Origin: G020348385 sp964410125
GTDB lineage: Bacteria > Acidobacteriota > Aminicenantia > Aminicenantales > Aminicenantaceae
Length of the DNA: 36,415 nucleotides
NCBI GenBank assembly: GCA_964410125.1
Contig: CAYPGQ010000037.1
Location: forward strand, 1 to 36,415
Reading direction: 5' to 3'
Shown: piece after piece, positions 1 to 7,024 of the stretch
Position numbering within the stretch: the first letter of the stretch is position 1
How the letters are laid out: each line of letters starts with the position of its first letter
The notes under the pieces: generated by a model
What the model was told of the DNA's origin: nothing
What the model saw: only the letters and a program-made list of their open reading frames with translations
The model's database searches: none
Translations under genes and position numbers: made by a program

Positions 1-5
1 TAGAA

Positions 6-11
6 CCTCCT
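6..11 (-). promoter_or_regulatory. Shine-Dalgarno of a leftward gene beyond the window edge
   Basis: On the minus strand this reads AGGAGG, a full Shine-Dalgarno sequence, and only five bases remain before the window ends. The start codon must lie just outside. Together with the HrcA-type promoter behind it, this points to a chaperone gene (groES or similar) running left. The gene's identity is inference. Confidence 0.6.
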
Positions 12-21
12 ATTATGATTT

Positions 22-48
22 TTAGCAGTTTATGAGGGAAAGTGCTAA
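22..48 (-). promoter_or_regulatory. Imperfect second CIRCE-like operator
   Basis: The sequence has TTAGCAGTT, nine bases, then AAGTGCTAA. This keeps the CIRCE spacing and most of the consensus (TTAGCACTC-N9-GAGTGCTAA) with a few mismatches. It overlaps the -10 and start region of the leftward promoter, so a bound HrcA repressor would block RNA polymerase directly. Established: CIRCE is the HrcA operator. Inference: this degenerate copy is functional. Confidence 0.6.
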
Positions 49-75
49 TATAAGAAAAAATTTATGGATTGTCAA
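47..75 (-). promoter_or_regulatory. Sigma-70 type promoter, leftward, between two CIRCE sites
   Basis: On the minus strand there is a perfect TTGACA (70-75), a 17-base spacer and TATATT (47-52). The expected start is near position 40, giving a leader of about 40 nt with the AGGAGG at 6-11. The flanking CIRCE elements mark it as heat-shock controlled through HrcA. Confidence 0.8.
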
Positions 76-91
76 GAAAAAATTAAAAAAA

Positions 92-118
92 TTAGCACTC
101 TATAGACAAGAGTGCTAA
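92..118 (-). promoter_or_regulatory. CIRCE element (HrcA operator), perfect
   Basis: TTAGCACTC (92-100), nine bases, GAGTGCTAA (110-118): an exact match to the CIRCE consensus. It sits about 17 bp upstream of the -35 box of the leftward promoter. It lies downstream of the Fis-type gene, so it serves the gene beyond the left edge, which is typically groESL or hrcA-grpE-dnaK. Confidence 0.93.
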
Positions 119-153
119 TTCCCAGAGGTTCTGTGTCGTTTTATACAAACTAT

Positions 154-381
154 TTACTTGATTTTTAATGTTTTGCAGAGGTTGTGCAGGGTGTTGCGAT
201 GAATGCCCAGTGCTCGAGCCATTTTTGTTTTATTCCCGTTATATGTTTTAGAAGCTGTTTCTATGTAGATTTTTTCAAATTCCTTTATGGCTTCCTTTAT
301 CGGCAATTCCTTTTCCACCATCTCTTTGATCAGGAGTACCATTCGTTCATGGATGGTAGGCATTTTAGACTTTTTTGACAT
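154..381 (-). CDS. Small Fis-type helix-turn-helix protein
   Basis: A 75-residue protein whose last ~35 residues (NGNKTKMARALGIHRNTLHN and following) match the C-terminal Fis/NtrC-type DNA-binding helix-turn-helix. The N-terminal half is charged and predicted helical, fitting a Fis-like dimer. It has no receiver or AAA+ domain, so it is a stand-alone DNA-binding protein rather than an NtrC activator. It is the last gene of the purC-PHP-cvpA operon; its start overlaps the cvpA stop by 17 nt, so translation is probably coupled. Its target sites are not visible. Family assignment is fairly sure, cellular role unknown. Confidence 0.75.
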   Translation of the reverse strand: MSKKSKMPTIHERMVLLIKEMVEKELPIKEAIKEFEKIYIETASKTYNGNKTKMARALGIHRNTLHNLCKTLKIK

Positions 382-898
382 CTTTCCCTCTCTTTCCCAT
401 GATCTCCTGATAGGCCTCGTTAAATTTATCCTTCAGCTCTTGAGGAATAAGGATGTATGCGGCTTTTGCAATTTCGATACAATAAGGAGAAAGCTGGGAC
501 TCCTCTAACGCTTTGGCATTGATAGGGAATATGAGAAATCCAAAGACTACAACGCAGCAGATGAGCACGCCCTTAATGAGCCCAAAACCTGCTCCTAATA
601 AACGATTCAATGACTTGAAAGGCCCCCTGACTACTTTGGCCAATAAAATATTTATCACCCAGCCGATGCACAAAACAGCCACAAATATCAGAAAAAAACC
701 TAATAATTGGGCAAGCACGTCGTTGCGGATGAATTTGAAGATCTCAGATCCGTAAGAATAATATTTTACCGCCAGTACCAAACCCACGACAACGGCAAGA
801 AGCCCGATGATTTGTCTGATAAATCCTCTTATGGCCCCGATGATAATGGTTATGGCTACTATCACAAGAAGAAGGATGTCTAACCAGTTAAACACCAT
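365..898 (-). CDS. cvpA: CvpA family membrane protein
   Basis: A 177-residue protein with about four hydrophobic helices (roughly residues 4-24, 28-45, 62-85 and 105-125) and a hydrophilic C-terminus. The early W-L-D-I motif followed by a G-x-x-R-G-F-I-R-Q segment is typical of CvpA/colicin V production proteins of the inner membrane, whose precise role is unsettled. The ATG directly follows the TAA of the PHP gene with no gap, and an AGGAGG lies within the end of that gene, so the two are translated together. It overlaps the Fis-type gene downstream. Confidence 0.85.
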   Translation of the reverse strand: MVFNWLDILLLVIVAITIIIGAIRGFIRQIIGLLAVVVGLVLAVKYYSYGSEIFKFIRNDVLAQLLGFFLIFVAVLCIGWVINILLAKVVRGPFKSLNRLLGAGFGLIKGVLICCVVVFGFLIFPINAKALEESQLSPYCIEIAKAAYILIPQELKDKFNEAYQEIMGKRGKDVKKV

Positions 899-1780
899 TT
901 ATGGCCTCCTTTTCCTCAATTCCTCCACCATCCAGTAACCTCCTTGGTTTAAAAATCCAAACGGTATGTGAGGTTTGATCGTTCCGTGAAAATCTGAACC
1001 AGCCGTAGGAACAAGATCAAGATCGAGAGCCATCTGATTGTAAAACTCGCTCTGTTCGGATGAGTGGTAGGAGGTATAAACTTCTAATCCCTGAAGTCCT
1101 CTTTTTTTCAATGCCACAAGGTCTTGTTTCTTTACGTTCTGAAAATAGGCTCCAGGATGGGCGAGAACGGGAACCGCTCCTGTCTGGGAAATGATATCGA
1201 GCACCTCCAAGATGCTCAAGTTTTGCCGCGGCACCGAAGCCGGTTTCCCTTCCATAAAATAATCCTTATAGAAGTAGTACGGCGCCAACGGACGATTTTC
1301 TTCTTCCAAGTATTTTCCCAACATGGAATTCTTACCCTCTTCTGCTTTGCGGAGGAGGATCTGGGCAATCGTGACACCAAGCGGAGGAAAAACACCCGTT
1401 TCTTTTCGAACTTCCTTCCAGGTAATATCAAAACCAAGCTCCTGGAGTTTTTTGATCCTCCCACGGGCTTCTTTTACCCGTCTTTTTGCCACCTTAGAGA
1501 TGAGATCGGAAACGATCTTGCTCTTCCAGTCGACAAAAGGAAGAAGGAGATGAAACTCCCTCTCCTCAAATCGGGTCGTGAGTTCTATGCTGGGGATGAT
1601 CTCCACTCCGGCTTTCTTTCCATAACGGAGCGTTTCCGGGTAGGCAGCAACGGTATCGTGGTCGGTTATAGAAATCGCTTTCAGTTTTTTTTCTTTGGCA
1701 AGTTGAACGATATGAAACGGAGAAAAATCCCCGTCGCTGCTCTTGGAAGAATGGATATGGAGATCGATGGGAGAAGGCAT
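899..1780 (-). CDS. PHP-domain phosphoesterase (RNase AM/TrpH type)
   Basis: A 293-residue polymerase-and-histidinol-phosphatase (PHP) protein. Metal-binding motifs are visible in order: D-L-H-I-H near residue 6, TDHDT near 40, the ELT glutamate near 66, AHPGAY near 208 and GSDFHG near 262. This arrangement matches the YciV/TrpH group, which removes 3'-phosphate from nucleoside 3',5'-bisphosphates or trims 5' ends of RNA. The ATG at 1780 shares its A with the purC TGA (TGATG overlap), so I prefer it to the GTG one codon upstream. The phosphoesterase fold is certain; the exact substrate is not. Confidence 0.85.
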   Translation of the reverse strand: MPSPIDLHIHSSKSSDGDFSPFHIVQLAKEKKLKAISITDHDTVAAYPETLRYGKKAGVEIIPSIELTTRFEEREFHLLLPFVDWKSKIVSDLISKVAKRRVKEARGRIKKLQELGFDITWKEVRKETGVFPPLGVTIAQILLRKAEEGKNSMLGKYLEEENRPLAPYYFYKDYFMEGKPASVPRQNLSILEVLDIISQTGAVPVLAHPGAYFQNVKKQDLVALKKRGLQGLEVYTSYHSSEQSEFYNQMALDLDLVPTAGSDFHGTIKPHIPFGFLNQGGYWMVEELRKRRP

Positions 1781-2670
1781 CACAACTCGGTTTTATCGGA
1801 TAAGAGACAGAAGATTTCCATGTACATTTCAAAAGTCTGTTGGATGATTTCAGGAGGCAACGGGAGAGGGGGTGAATTCTTATCCCATTCCGTGCTGTCC
1901 AGGTAATCCCGGACAAATTGTTTATCGAGACTCAACTGAGATTTCCCCGGACAATAGTGCTCCATCGGCCAAAACCGGGAAGAATCCGGCGTAAAGATCT
2001 CATCTACCAGGATGATTTCGTCTTCAATCAGGCCAAACTCGAATTTTGTATCCGCTATGATGATCCCTTTGGATAAGGCATGTAAAGTAGCCTTCTGGTA
2101 AAGCTCCAAGCTTATGGCCTTTATTTTATCGGAAAGTTCTGGCCCCACAATCTTTTGCATCTCTTTGAACGAAATGTTGATATCATGTCCCTCCTCGGCT
2201 TTAGTCGCCGGGGTGAAAATAGGCTCTTCCAACCTATCTGCTTGTTGCATTCCTTCCGGAAGCTTTACGCCGCTTGTCTTTCCTGTGGCTTTGTATTCTC
2301 TCCATCCCGATCCGGCAAGATGCCCTCTTACCACACACTCGACTGGTACCACCTCAGTCTTTTTGACAAGCATGGACCTCTTCTCCAGTTGCTGCTTATG
2401 CTCACGGAGAACCTCGGGATATTCATCCACATCTGCTGTAATCACATGATTGGGACAGATCAACTCGGTGTGGTTAAACCAGAACAAAGAAAGCTGCGTG
2501 AGTATCTTTCCCTTATTCGGAATGAGCGAAGGAAGCACATAATCATACGCGGATATGCGGTCTGACGCCACAATCAGGAGATTTTCTCCGACCTCATATA
2601 CTTCTCTGACTTTGCCTTTTTTGAAAAGCTTCAATTCAGGAATGGTGATTTCTGAGTACATTTTATCCAT
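1780..2670 (-). CDS. purC: Phosphoribosylaminoimidazole-succinocarboxamide synthase (SAICAR synthetase)
   Basis: A 296-residue ATP-dependent ligase joining CAIR and aspartate in purine biosynthesis. Recognisable segments are the N-terminal GKVREVYEV and SDRISAYDYVLP, then VECVVRGHLAGSGWREY, then DTKFEFG, and DEIFTPDSSRFWP near the C-terminus. The length fits the ~300-residue form rather than the shorter E. coli form (~237). The ATG at 2670 has an AAGGA seven bases upstream; a second ATG follows three codons later. It heads the purC-PHP-cvpA-fis operon. No other purine gene is in the window. Confidence 0.95.
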   Translation of the reverse strand: MDKMYSEITIPELKLFKKGKVREVYEVGENLLIVASDRISAYDYVLPSLIPNKGKILTQLSLFWFNHTELICPNHVITADVDEYPEVLREHKQQLEKRSMLVKKTEVVPVECVVRGHLAGSGWREYKATGKTSGVKLPEGMQQADRLEEPIFTPATKAEEGHDINISFKEMQKIVGPELSDKIKAISLELYQKATLHALSKGIIIADTKFEFGLIEDEIILVDEIFTPDSSRFWPMEHYCPGKSQLSLDKQFVRDYLDSTEWDKNSPPLPLPPEIIQQTFEMYMEIFCLLSDKTEL

Positions 2671-2708
2671 TTGTTTTTCCTTAGAAAGAATTAAAGTTGC
2701 ATAGGTAG

Positions 2709-2834
2709 CCTGGATAATTCATGTACAAGCTTAAAATCAAGGGACACATTGCCAGAAATTGGGGACATGTCCCTGATTTCAATACATATAGCATTAAATC
2801 CCGTTAAAAAAATCATGTTTATGAATAATTCAGG
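2709..2834 (+). repeat. Dispersed repeat, copy A (126 bp)
   Basis: The left end CCTGGATAATTCAT and right end TTTATGAATAATTCAGG form imperfect inverted termini. Inside is a hairpin whose arms read AAATCAAGGGACA (2735-2747) and TGTCCCTGATTT (2768-2779). A closely related copy lies at 4046-4177. It fills most of the 238-bp gap between purC and pgeF. No reading frame is present, so it is a non-coding REPIN- or MITE-like unit. Confidence 0.8.
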
Positions 2835-2908
2835 GTAGATAAAGGATAAAAAAATTGGAATCAAAAAGCAACAAAAATACAAAGGAATGCATTCATGCCG
2901 ACAAACGA

Positions 2909-3619
2909 TTAGGAGGATGATCTCCCGATAAAGCTCAGCATGCGGCCTTCCTTTTGCTGAGAACGCCTGTAGGAAAAAAGAGATTCCTCGCAATGGGTAC
3001 AGAGGTCTACCGAAGAAATATTCGAATCTTTGACACCTCCATCCAGCAACTGGTGTCTAGTCGCCATCCGCAGATCAAGATAAAATTTTCCGGCATGCTG
3101 GGGATGAGGAAGAAACACATCATTTTTCAATCCCCTATTTTCGAACTTCTTTCTAACATCCTCTCCGACTTCATAACAATCTTTCCCTATGCACGGGCCG
3201 AAAGCAATCAAAAGGGAAGAGGGATCACACTGGAAATGTTCTTCCAAGCATTTGACAACTTTTCGGACCAACTTCTGGCTTATGCTCCTCCATCCACAAT
3301 GAACAGCAGCGAGGGCTTTCGTCTTCGTGTCTACGATCAAAACAGGCAGACAATCCGCTGTTTTTATGACAAGCAATATGTCCTGACGATCGGTCAGCAG
3401 AGCATCTCCAGCCAGCACATTTTCGGGAAAATCTTCAACAATGTGGAGAATATCAGAATGTATTTGACGCAAAAAAAGAAGCTTGAAATTTCGCATTTGA
3501 GGATGCGCCTCGAAGTCGGCTTGTTGCCAGTCCTTGTTGCCAAAACCATGGACAAGGAAAGGAATTTTTTTCCATTCGGGAATGGTAAACAAAGCCATAG
3601 ATACAGGTTTCATACACAT
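2909..3619 (-). CDS. pgeF: Peptidoglycan editing factor / polyphenol oxidase family (PgeF, YfiH, LACC1)
   Basis: A 236-residue protein of the DUF152/YfiH family. Conserved segments: LRQIHSD (His54), KTADCLPVL (Cys90), AAVHCGWR (His107), then FGPCIGKDCYEV, a DLR motif and DLCTHC. His54, Cys90 and His107 correspond to the family's metal and active-site triad. Members act as purine nucleoside-cleaving enzymes or edit L-Ser-containing peptidoglycan precursors; which applies here cannot be told. ATG codons at 3619 and 3613 are both possible and no strong ribosome site distinguishes them. The gene runs toward purC but is separated by repeat copy A. Confidence 0.9.
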   Translation of the reverse strand: MCMKPVSMALFTIPEWKKIPFLVHGFGNKDWQQADFEAHPQMRNFKLLFLRQIHSDILHIVEDFPENVLAGDALLTDRQDILLVIKTADCLPVLIVDTKTKALAAVHCGWRSISQKLVRKVVKCLEEHFQCDPSSLLIAFGPCIGKDCYEVGEDVRKKFENRGLKNDVFLPHPQHAGKFYLDLRMATRHQLLDGGVKDSNISSVDLCTHCEESLFSYRRSQQKEGRMLSFIGRSSS

Positions 3620-3663
3620 TCTTTTATATCTTCTGGATGAGGAAAAAACAAGTTATCCTTTTC

Positions 3664-3960
3664 TTATGTAAGCGTCTCTATTTCCGTTATAAATTGGGCT
3701 TCTAGGAATGGTCTTGCTCCCGTGAAGATTTTTAACGCCATTCCTTCACCGCTCTTCTCGGCGGCTGCGGAACTGCGCGTGTTAACACCTCTTCTCAACC
3801 ACTCTAGCCACTGTTCCCATGATTGCCCAAATCTCTTATCCTTTAGAAAAGTCGTGCTCAATACATCCTCGCCGACAATATGGGGATGTCCCCATATTGT
3901 TTCCCTCGAAGAACGAGTGGTAATGGCTAAATCTTCAATGGTCGCTTCAACCATCCCCAA
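3664..3960 (-). CDS. Doubtful 98-codon ORF inside an inverted-repeat element
   Basis: An open frame of up to 98 codons beginning at a TTG (or an ATG six bases later). It almost exactly fills the element bounded by 21-bp inverted repeats and runs through the 26-bp palindrome at 3875-3900. No domain is recognised and there is no convincing ribosome site. It could be a vestige of a transposase or plain non-coding DNA. I record it because it is open across the whole element, not because I trust it. Confidence 0.2.
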   Translation of the reverse strand: MGMVEATIEDLAITTRSSRETIWGHPHIVGEDVLSTTFLKDKRFGQSWEQWLEWLRRGVNTRSSAAAEKSGEGMALKIFTGARPFLEAQFITEIETLT

Positions 3961-3983
3961 ATGCCCAATTTATAACGGAAATA
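3679..3983. mobile_element. Inverted-repeat-bounded element of 305 bp (MITE-like)
   Basis: A 21-bp sequence at 3679-3699 (beginning TATTTCCGTTATAAATTGGG) recurs as its exact reverse complement at 3963-3983. Roughly central is a perfect palindrome, ACAATATGGGGA-TG-TCCCCATATTGT, at 3875-3900. Together they occupy most of the 589-bp gap between pgeF and the radical SAM gene. No clear target-site duplication is visible. The GGGGATGTCCCC core resembles hairpins recognised by REP-associated tyrosine transposases, but that is analogy only. Confidence 0.65.
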
Positions 3984-4015
3984 AGGATTCTTCCCCTTCT
4001 TCCTTTCTTATTTAG

Positions 4016-4041
4016 CCTGGATAATTCATAAATTACCCAGG
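4016..4041. repeat. Minimal palindromic repeat unit (26 bp)
   Basis: CCTGGATAATTC followed by ATAAATTACCCAGG: a left end motif of the dispersed repeat fused directly to an inverted counterpart, giving a hairpin of CCTGG/CCAGG and TAATT/AATTA. It sits four bases before repeat copy B, as if two units had landed in tandem. Confidence 0.65.
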
Positions 4042-4045
4042 TTAC

Positions 4046-4177
4046 CCTGAATTATTCATGGCTGAGCCTAAAATCAAGGGACACGTTACCGATTTCGGAA
4101 AATCGGTACATGTCCCTGATTTCAATGCATTAGCATTAAATCCCGGAAAAAATAGTCATGTTTATGAATAATTCAGG
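4046..4177 (+). repeat. Dispersed repeat, copy B (132 bp)
   Basis: The ends are CCTGAATTATTCATGG and TTTATGAATAATTCAGG. The interior is highly similar to copy A (2709-2834), in the same orientation. The internal hairpin at 4071-4122 is stronger than in copy A: AAATCA-GGGACA pairs with TGTCCC-TGATTT and GTTACCGATTT pairs with AAATCGGTAC. A further small palindrome, AATGC-ATTA-GCATT, follows. The right end abuts the promoter of the radical SAM gene. Confidence 0.85.
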
Positions 4178-4201
4178 TTAGCAGAAAACCTATGTTATAA
4201 T
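4172..4201 (+). promoter_or_regulatory. Promoter of the radical SAM gene, giving a near-leaderless mRNA
   Basis: A perfect TATAAT at 4196-4201 lies only seven bases before the ATG at 4209. The matching -35 position (18-bp spacer) falls on TTCAGG at the very end of repeat copy B, a weak match. Transcription would start at or next to the ATG, so no Shine-Dalgarno is possible and none is seen. Confidence 0.55.
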
Positions 4202-4208
4202 CAAAAAA

Positions 4209-5153
4209 ATGCCAAAAGAAAATTTTGTCCCAGCCTATAGGAAAACCTATGAAAAAGGGCTATTCCCCGATATCGTCCAAAAGGCTAACGACATGCTCGA
4301 GTCTTGCACGGTTTGCCCGCGTGATTGTGGTGTCGACCGCACCCAAGATGAAAAAGGCTTCTGTGAAGCCGGCTACCTTCCGGAAGTTAGCTCCTATGCA
4401 CCTCATTTCGGAGAAGAGAGTCCTCTCGTCGGACATCAAGGTTCGGGAACTATCTTTTTAACCCACTGCAATCTCGGATGCCTTTTCTGTCAAAATTATT
4501 CGATAAGCCATGCGGGAGAAGGCCAAAAAATCCCCATCCAAAAACTCGCCCAGGTCATGGTGGAACTCCAACGATTGGGTTGTCACAACATCAATTTTGT
4601 CAGTCCGACCCACTTCGTCCCTCAAATCCTCCAAGCTCTTCCCCAAGCTATAGAAATGGGCCTTGATGTTCCTCTGGTATACAACACAGGAGGTTATGAT
4701 TCGGTGGAGACTCTCCGCCTTCTTGATGGAGTTTTCGATATCTACATGCCAGATTTCAAATACAGCAAAAGGGAAATTTCTGAAAAATATTCTCAGGCGC
4801 CAGACTACCCGCTTATAGCCAAGCAGGCTATAAAAGAAATGTTCCGTCAGGTAGGAGATCTGCAAACCGATGAACAGGGAATCGCGCTTTGCGGCCTCCT
4901 CGTTCGCCACCTTGTGCTTCCCGCTGGCCTTGCTGGAACAAGGGACGTCATGAGATTTCTAGCCACAGAAATCTCCCAGAACACTTATGTGAACATCATG
5001 GATCAGTATTATCCTTGCGGAAATATTCCCCTGGATTCCCCTCTGCGCCGGAGAATCACATCTGAGGAATACAACGAATCCATAACCACCGCAAAAGAGG
5101 AAGGTATTACCCGGTTGGACAAAAGGGAGAATTTTTGTCGCGTTTGGTTTTAA
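4209..5153 (+). CDS. PflA-like radical SAM protein (COG1313 type)
   Basis: A 314-residue protein with the radical SAM cluster motif C-x3-C-x2-C at Cys87, Cys91 and Cys94 (HCNLGCLFCQN). It is preceded by another Cys group (Cys33, 36, 40 and 52; CTVCPRDCGVD...GFC), typical of the uncharacterised PflA/PflX-like group. Members resemble pyruvate formate-lyase activating enzymes, but their substrates are mostly unknown and no glycyl radical enzyme is encoded in this window. The ATG follows a TATAAT by seven bases. It converges on the MFS gene, with the two stop codons directly abutting. Confidence 0.85.
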   Translation: MPKENFVPAYRKTYEKGLFPDIVQKANDMLESCTVCPRDCGVDRTQDEKGFCEAGYLPEVSSYAPHFGEESPLVGHQGSGTIFLTHCNLGCLFCQNYSISHAGEGQKIPIQKLAQVMVELQRLGCHNINFVSPTHFVPQILQALPQAIEMGLDVPLVYNTGGYDSVETLRLLDGVFDIYMPDFKYSKREISEKYSQAPDYPLIAKQAIKEMFRQVGDLQTDEQGIALCGLLVRHLVLPAGLAGTRDVMRFLATEISQNTYVNIMDQYYPCGNIPLDSPLRRRITSEEYNESITTAKEEGITRLDKRENFCRVWF

Positions 5154-6374
5154 TCAGGGAATCGACTCCGGCAGGGGAGATACCAAAGTAGACCTGCCCC
5201 AAAGCATAATCCCAGTCGATGACACGAAAACGATCAGAGCTAGGGATAAAAAGGCCTCTCTTATCCCCAGCGCTTGGGAGAGCCATCCAAAAATAAGCGG
5301 TCCGAGCGCAAAACCCAGATCAATCGAAGAAGCAAAAAGGCTTAATACTTTGCCTTTATCCTTAGCCCCTACTCCTTCCACACTCAGGGCAGAAAGGTGG
5401 GGATACAAAACTCCCGTGCCCAACCCCCAGACAATCCCGGAAAAAGCAAGCATTCCGCTGCTTTTGGACAGGTAAACCAAAACAGCCCCGGCGCACAACA
5501 AATACAACGCGGGAAGCAACAACTTGGAACTCCCCCAGAACTTCAGCCATCGTCCTCCAAGCAAACGCAAAGATACAGCCGTCAGTCCCAGGCTCGTGTA
5601 AAAATACCCTGCTCTCAACGACACGCCTTCGTGAGCCAACAGGGGAACAAAGCTAAAGCTGGCACTCAACGCGACTTCAAATACGAAAGCCAGTAGGAAT
5701 AGGGAAAACATCCTTTTTTGTCTCAACAAGCTAAAAAACCCAGTACTTGCCAGTCCGTCATCCTCTCCTTCCGGGTGCAACCGAAACTTCAGGAACAACA
5801 CAAAGATCAGCGGGATTGAAGCAAAAAAAACGACAGAAAGAAAAAAGTAAAAAAAGCCATATCTTTTGATAATCTCTTCGCTCAATGCAGGAACCACTAA
5901 AAGTGGAACCAGGAAACCTGTGGACACCACTCCGATCGCATAGGTTCTCAAATCCTTCCCCACGGCCAAAACCACGATCAACAGCGCGGCAAGAATGAAC
6001 AAAGAAAACCCGACTCCATGAAAAATTCTCAGGAAAATGACAAACCATCCAAGCCTCTGAATCGGAAGATAGAGTACCGAGGCAACCAGGACCATAAAAA
6101 GGCCCGCCAACATGACCTTCTTTGGATCCGCTCGGCTGAGGAGCCAGCCTCCGAACGGTCTGGAGAGGAATGCAGCGAAGGAAAAAAGGCCGACCAAAAA
6201 CCCGATTTGTCGGGGACTTCCGCCCAGATGTTCAAAAAAGACGGGAAGCAAATTCAAAGCAGCGAGTGAAGAAAAGCAAAGCAACGTCAAAACCTGTATG
6301 GTGTAGACTTCTTTGGGAAGCTTTTTGTCCATGATAAAAGAAAACAAAGTAACAGAAGTTTTGCCCATATTCAA
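5154..6374 (-). CDS. Major facilitator superfamily transporter
   Basis: About 406 residues with around 12 hydrophobic segments in two halves. The MFS loop 2-3 signature appears as GLFSFAAFLSRPFGGWLLSRADPKKVMLAG, and similar motifs recur in the second half (WGLGTGVLYPHLSALSVEG). It belongs with the drug/sugar-type MFS permeases; the substrate is not predictable. The upstream start is uncertain: the frame opens with TTG at 6374, an ATG follows at 6368, and a later ATG (6332) would give a more usual short N-terminus. The stop codon directly abuts that of the convergent radical SAM gene. Confidence 0.85.
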   Translation of the reverse strand: MNMGKTSVTLFSFIMDKKLPKEVYTIQVLTLLCFSSLAALNLLPVFFEHLGGSPRQIGFLVGLFSFAAFLSRPFGGWLLSRADPKKVMLAGLFMVLVASVLYLPIQRLGWFVIFLRIFHGVGFSLFILAALLIVVLAVGKDLRTYAIGVVSTGFLVPLLVVPALSEEIIKRYGFFYFFLSVVFFASIPLIFVLFLKFRLHPEGEDDGLASTGFFSLLRQKRMFSLFLLAFVFEVALSASFSFVPLLAHEGVSLRAGYFYTSLGLTAVSLRLLGGRWLKFWGSSKLLLPALYLLCAGAVLVYLSKSSGMLAFSGIVWGLGTGVLYPHLSALSVEGVGAKDKGKVLSLFASSIDLGFALGPLIFGWLSQALGIREAFLSLALIVFVSSTGIMLWGRSTLVSPLPESIP

Positions 6375-6432
6375 TCTTTTCTAGGGAATACTTCAACAGA
6401 GGCAAAACATCACAAAAATGCTTGGGGAGGTT

Positions 6433-6894
6433 TTAAAGGGAAGTTATCAGAGATTCGAGGACAAAATCTCGGTAATGCCGGATGACGTCTAGAATAATAT
6501 CTTCTTTTTTTAACTTCAGCACGCCAGCAGGATTTATGCTGTCCATAAACGGCAACGGCTTCTCTTCCAGGACATTCTTTCTGCTTTTCCGCCCTCTAAT
6601 TCGCAAGGTCAATCTCAATTCAATCGAGTTTTTCGGCAGGCAAATGGTGTAATGGAAATTATCTATCCGGGATCCGGAAAAATTTATCAGGAATGTGATG
6701 GATTTTCCTCTAATCCTTCTGTATTTTGATCTAATCCCAAACTCTTTCAGCTCTCCAGACAGGATTTCAAAAGCGGGCTCAGCGATGAACTCGCAAAACT
6801 GAACAAAATCATCGAGCGTTTCTTTTTTGCTCGTCTCGATAATTGCGTATTCTTCGAAAAAGCCAGCCAGATCTTTTTTCCAGTCAGATCCCAT
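6433..6894 (-). CDS. Conserved-looking protein of unknown function (153 aa)
   Basis: A soluble protein of 153 residues with no signal peptide or membrane segment. It has an acidic, Phe-rich N-terminal half and a basic central strand-rich region (RRIRGKSITFLINFSGSRID, then IELRLTLRIRGRKSRKN). I recognise no family and no catalytic motif. It is transcribed toward the MFS gene with a 58-bp gap, so the two may share a transcript. Its 5' end faces the SNF transporter gene divergently across 130 bp. Codon use looks like its neighbours, so I regard it as a real gene. Confidence 0.6.
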   Translation of the reverse strand: MGSDWKKDLAGFFEEYAIIETSKKETLDDFVQFCEFIAEPAFEILSGELKEFGIRSKYRRIRGKSITFLINFSGSRIDNFHYTICLPKNSIELRLTLRIRGRKSRKNVLEEKPLPFMDSINPAGVLKLKKEDIILDVIRHYRDFVLESLITSL

Positions 6895-7024
6895 AACAAA
6901 CCTCAGTACAGCAAATCATCCGGTATATTACCACATTTTTCACAAGCTCGGCAAATCGAGCTCTTTTTCTAGCAAAGCCCCTTTTATTGAGAAAGTTTTT
7001 ATGCTAAAAGTATGGGAGACAAAA

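Noticed and set aside
92..118. CIRCE as an operator for the Fis-type gene
   Set aside because: The Fis-type gene is transcribed leftwards and ends at 154, so the CIRCE lies downstream of it. The operator belongs to the promoter at 47-75.
6827..7024. 66-codon N-terminal extension of the first SNF transporter
   Set aside because: It overlaps the divergent gene at 6433-6894 and is absent from the paralogue; the ATG at 7025 has GGGAGA and fits the family.
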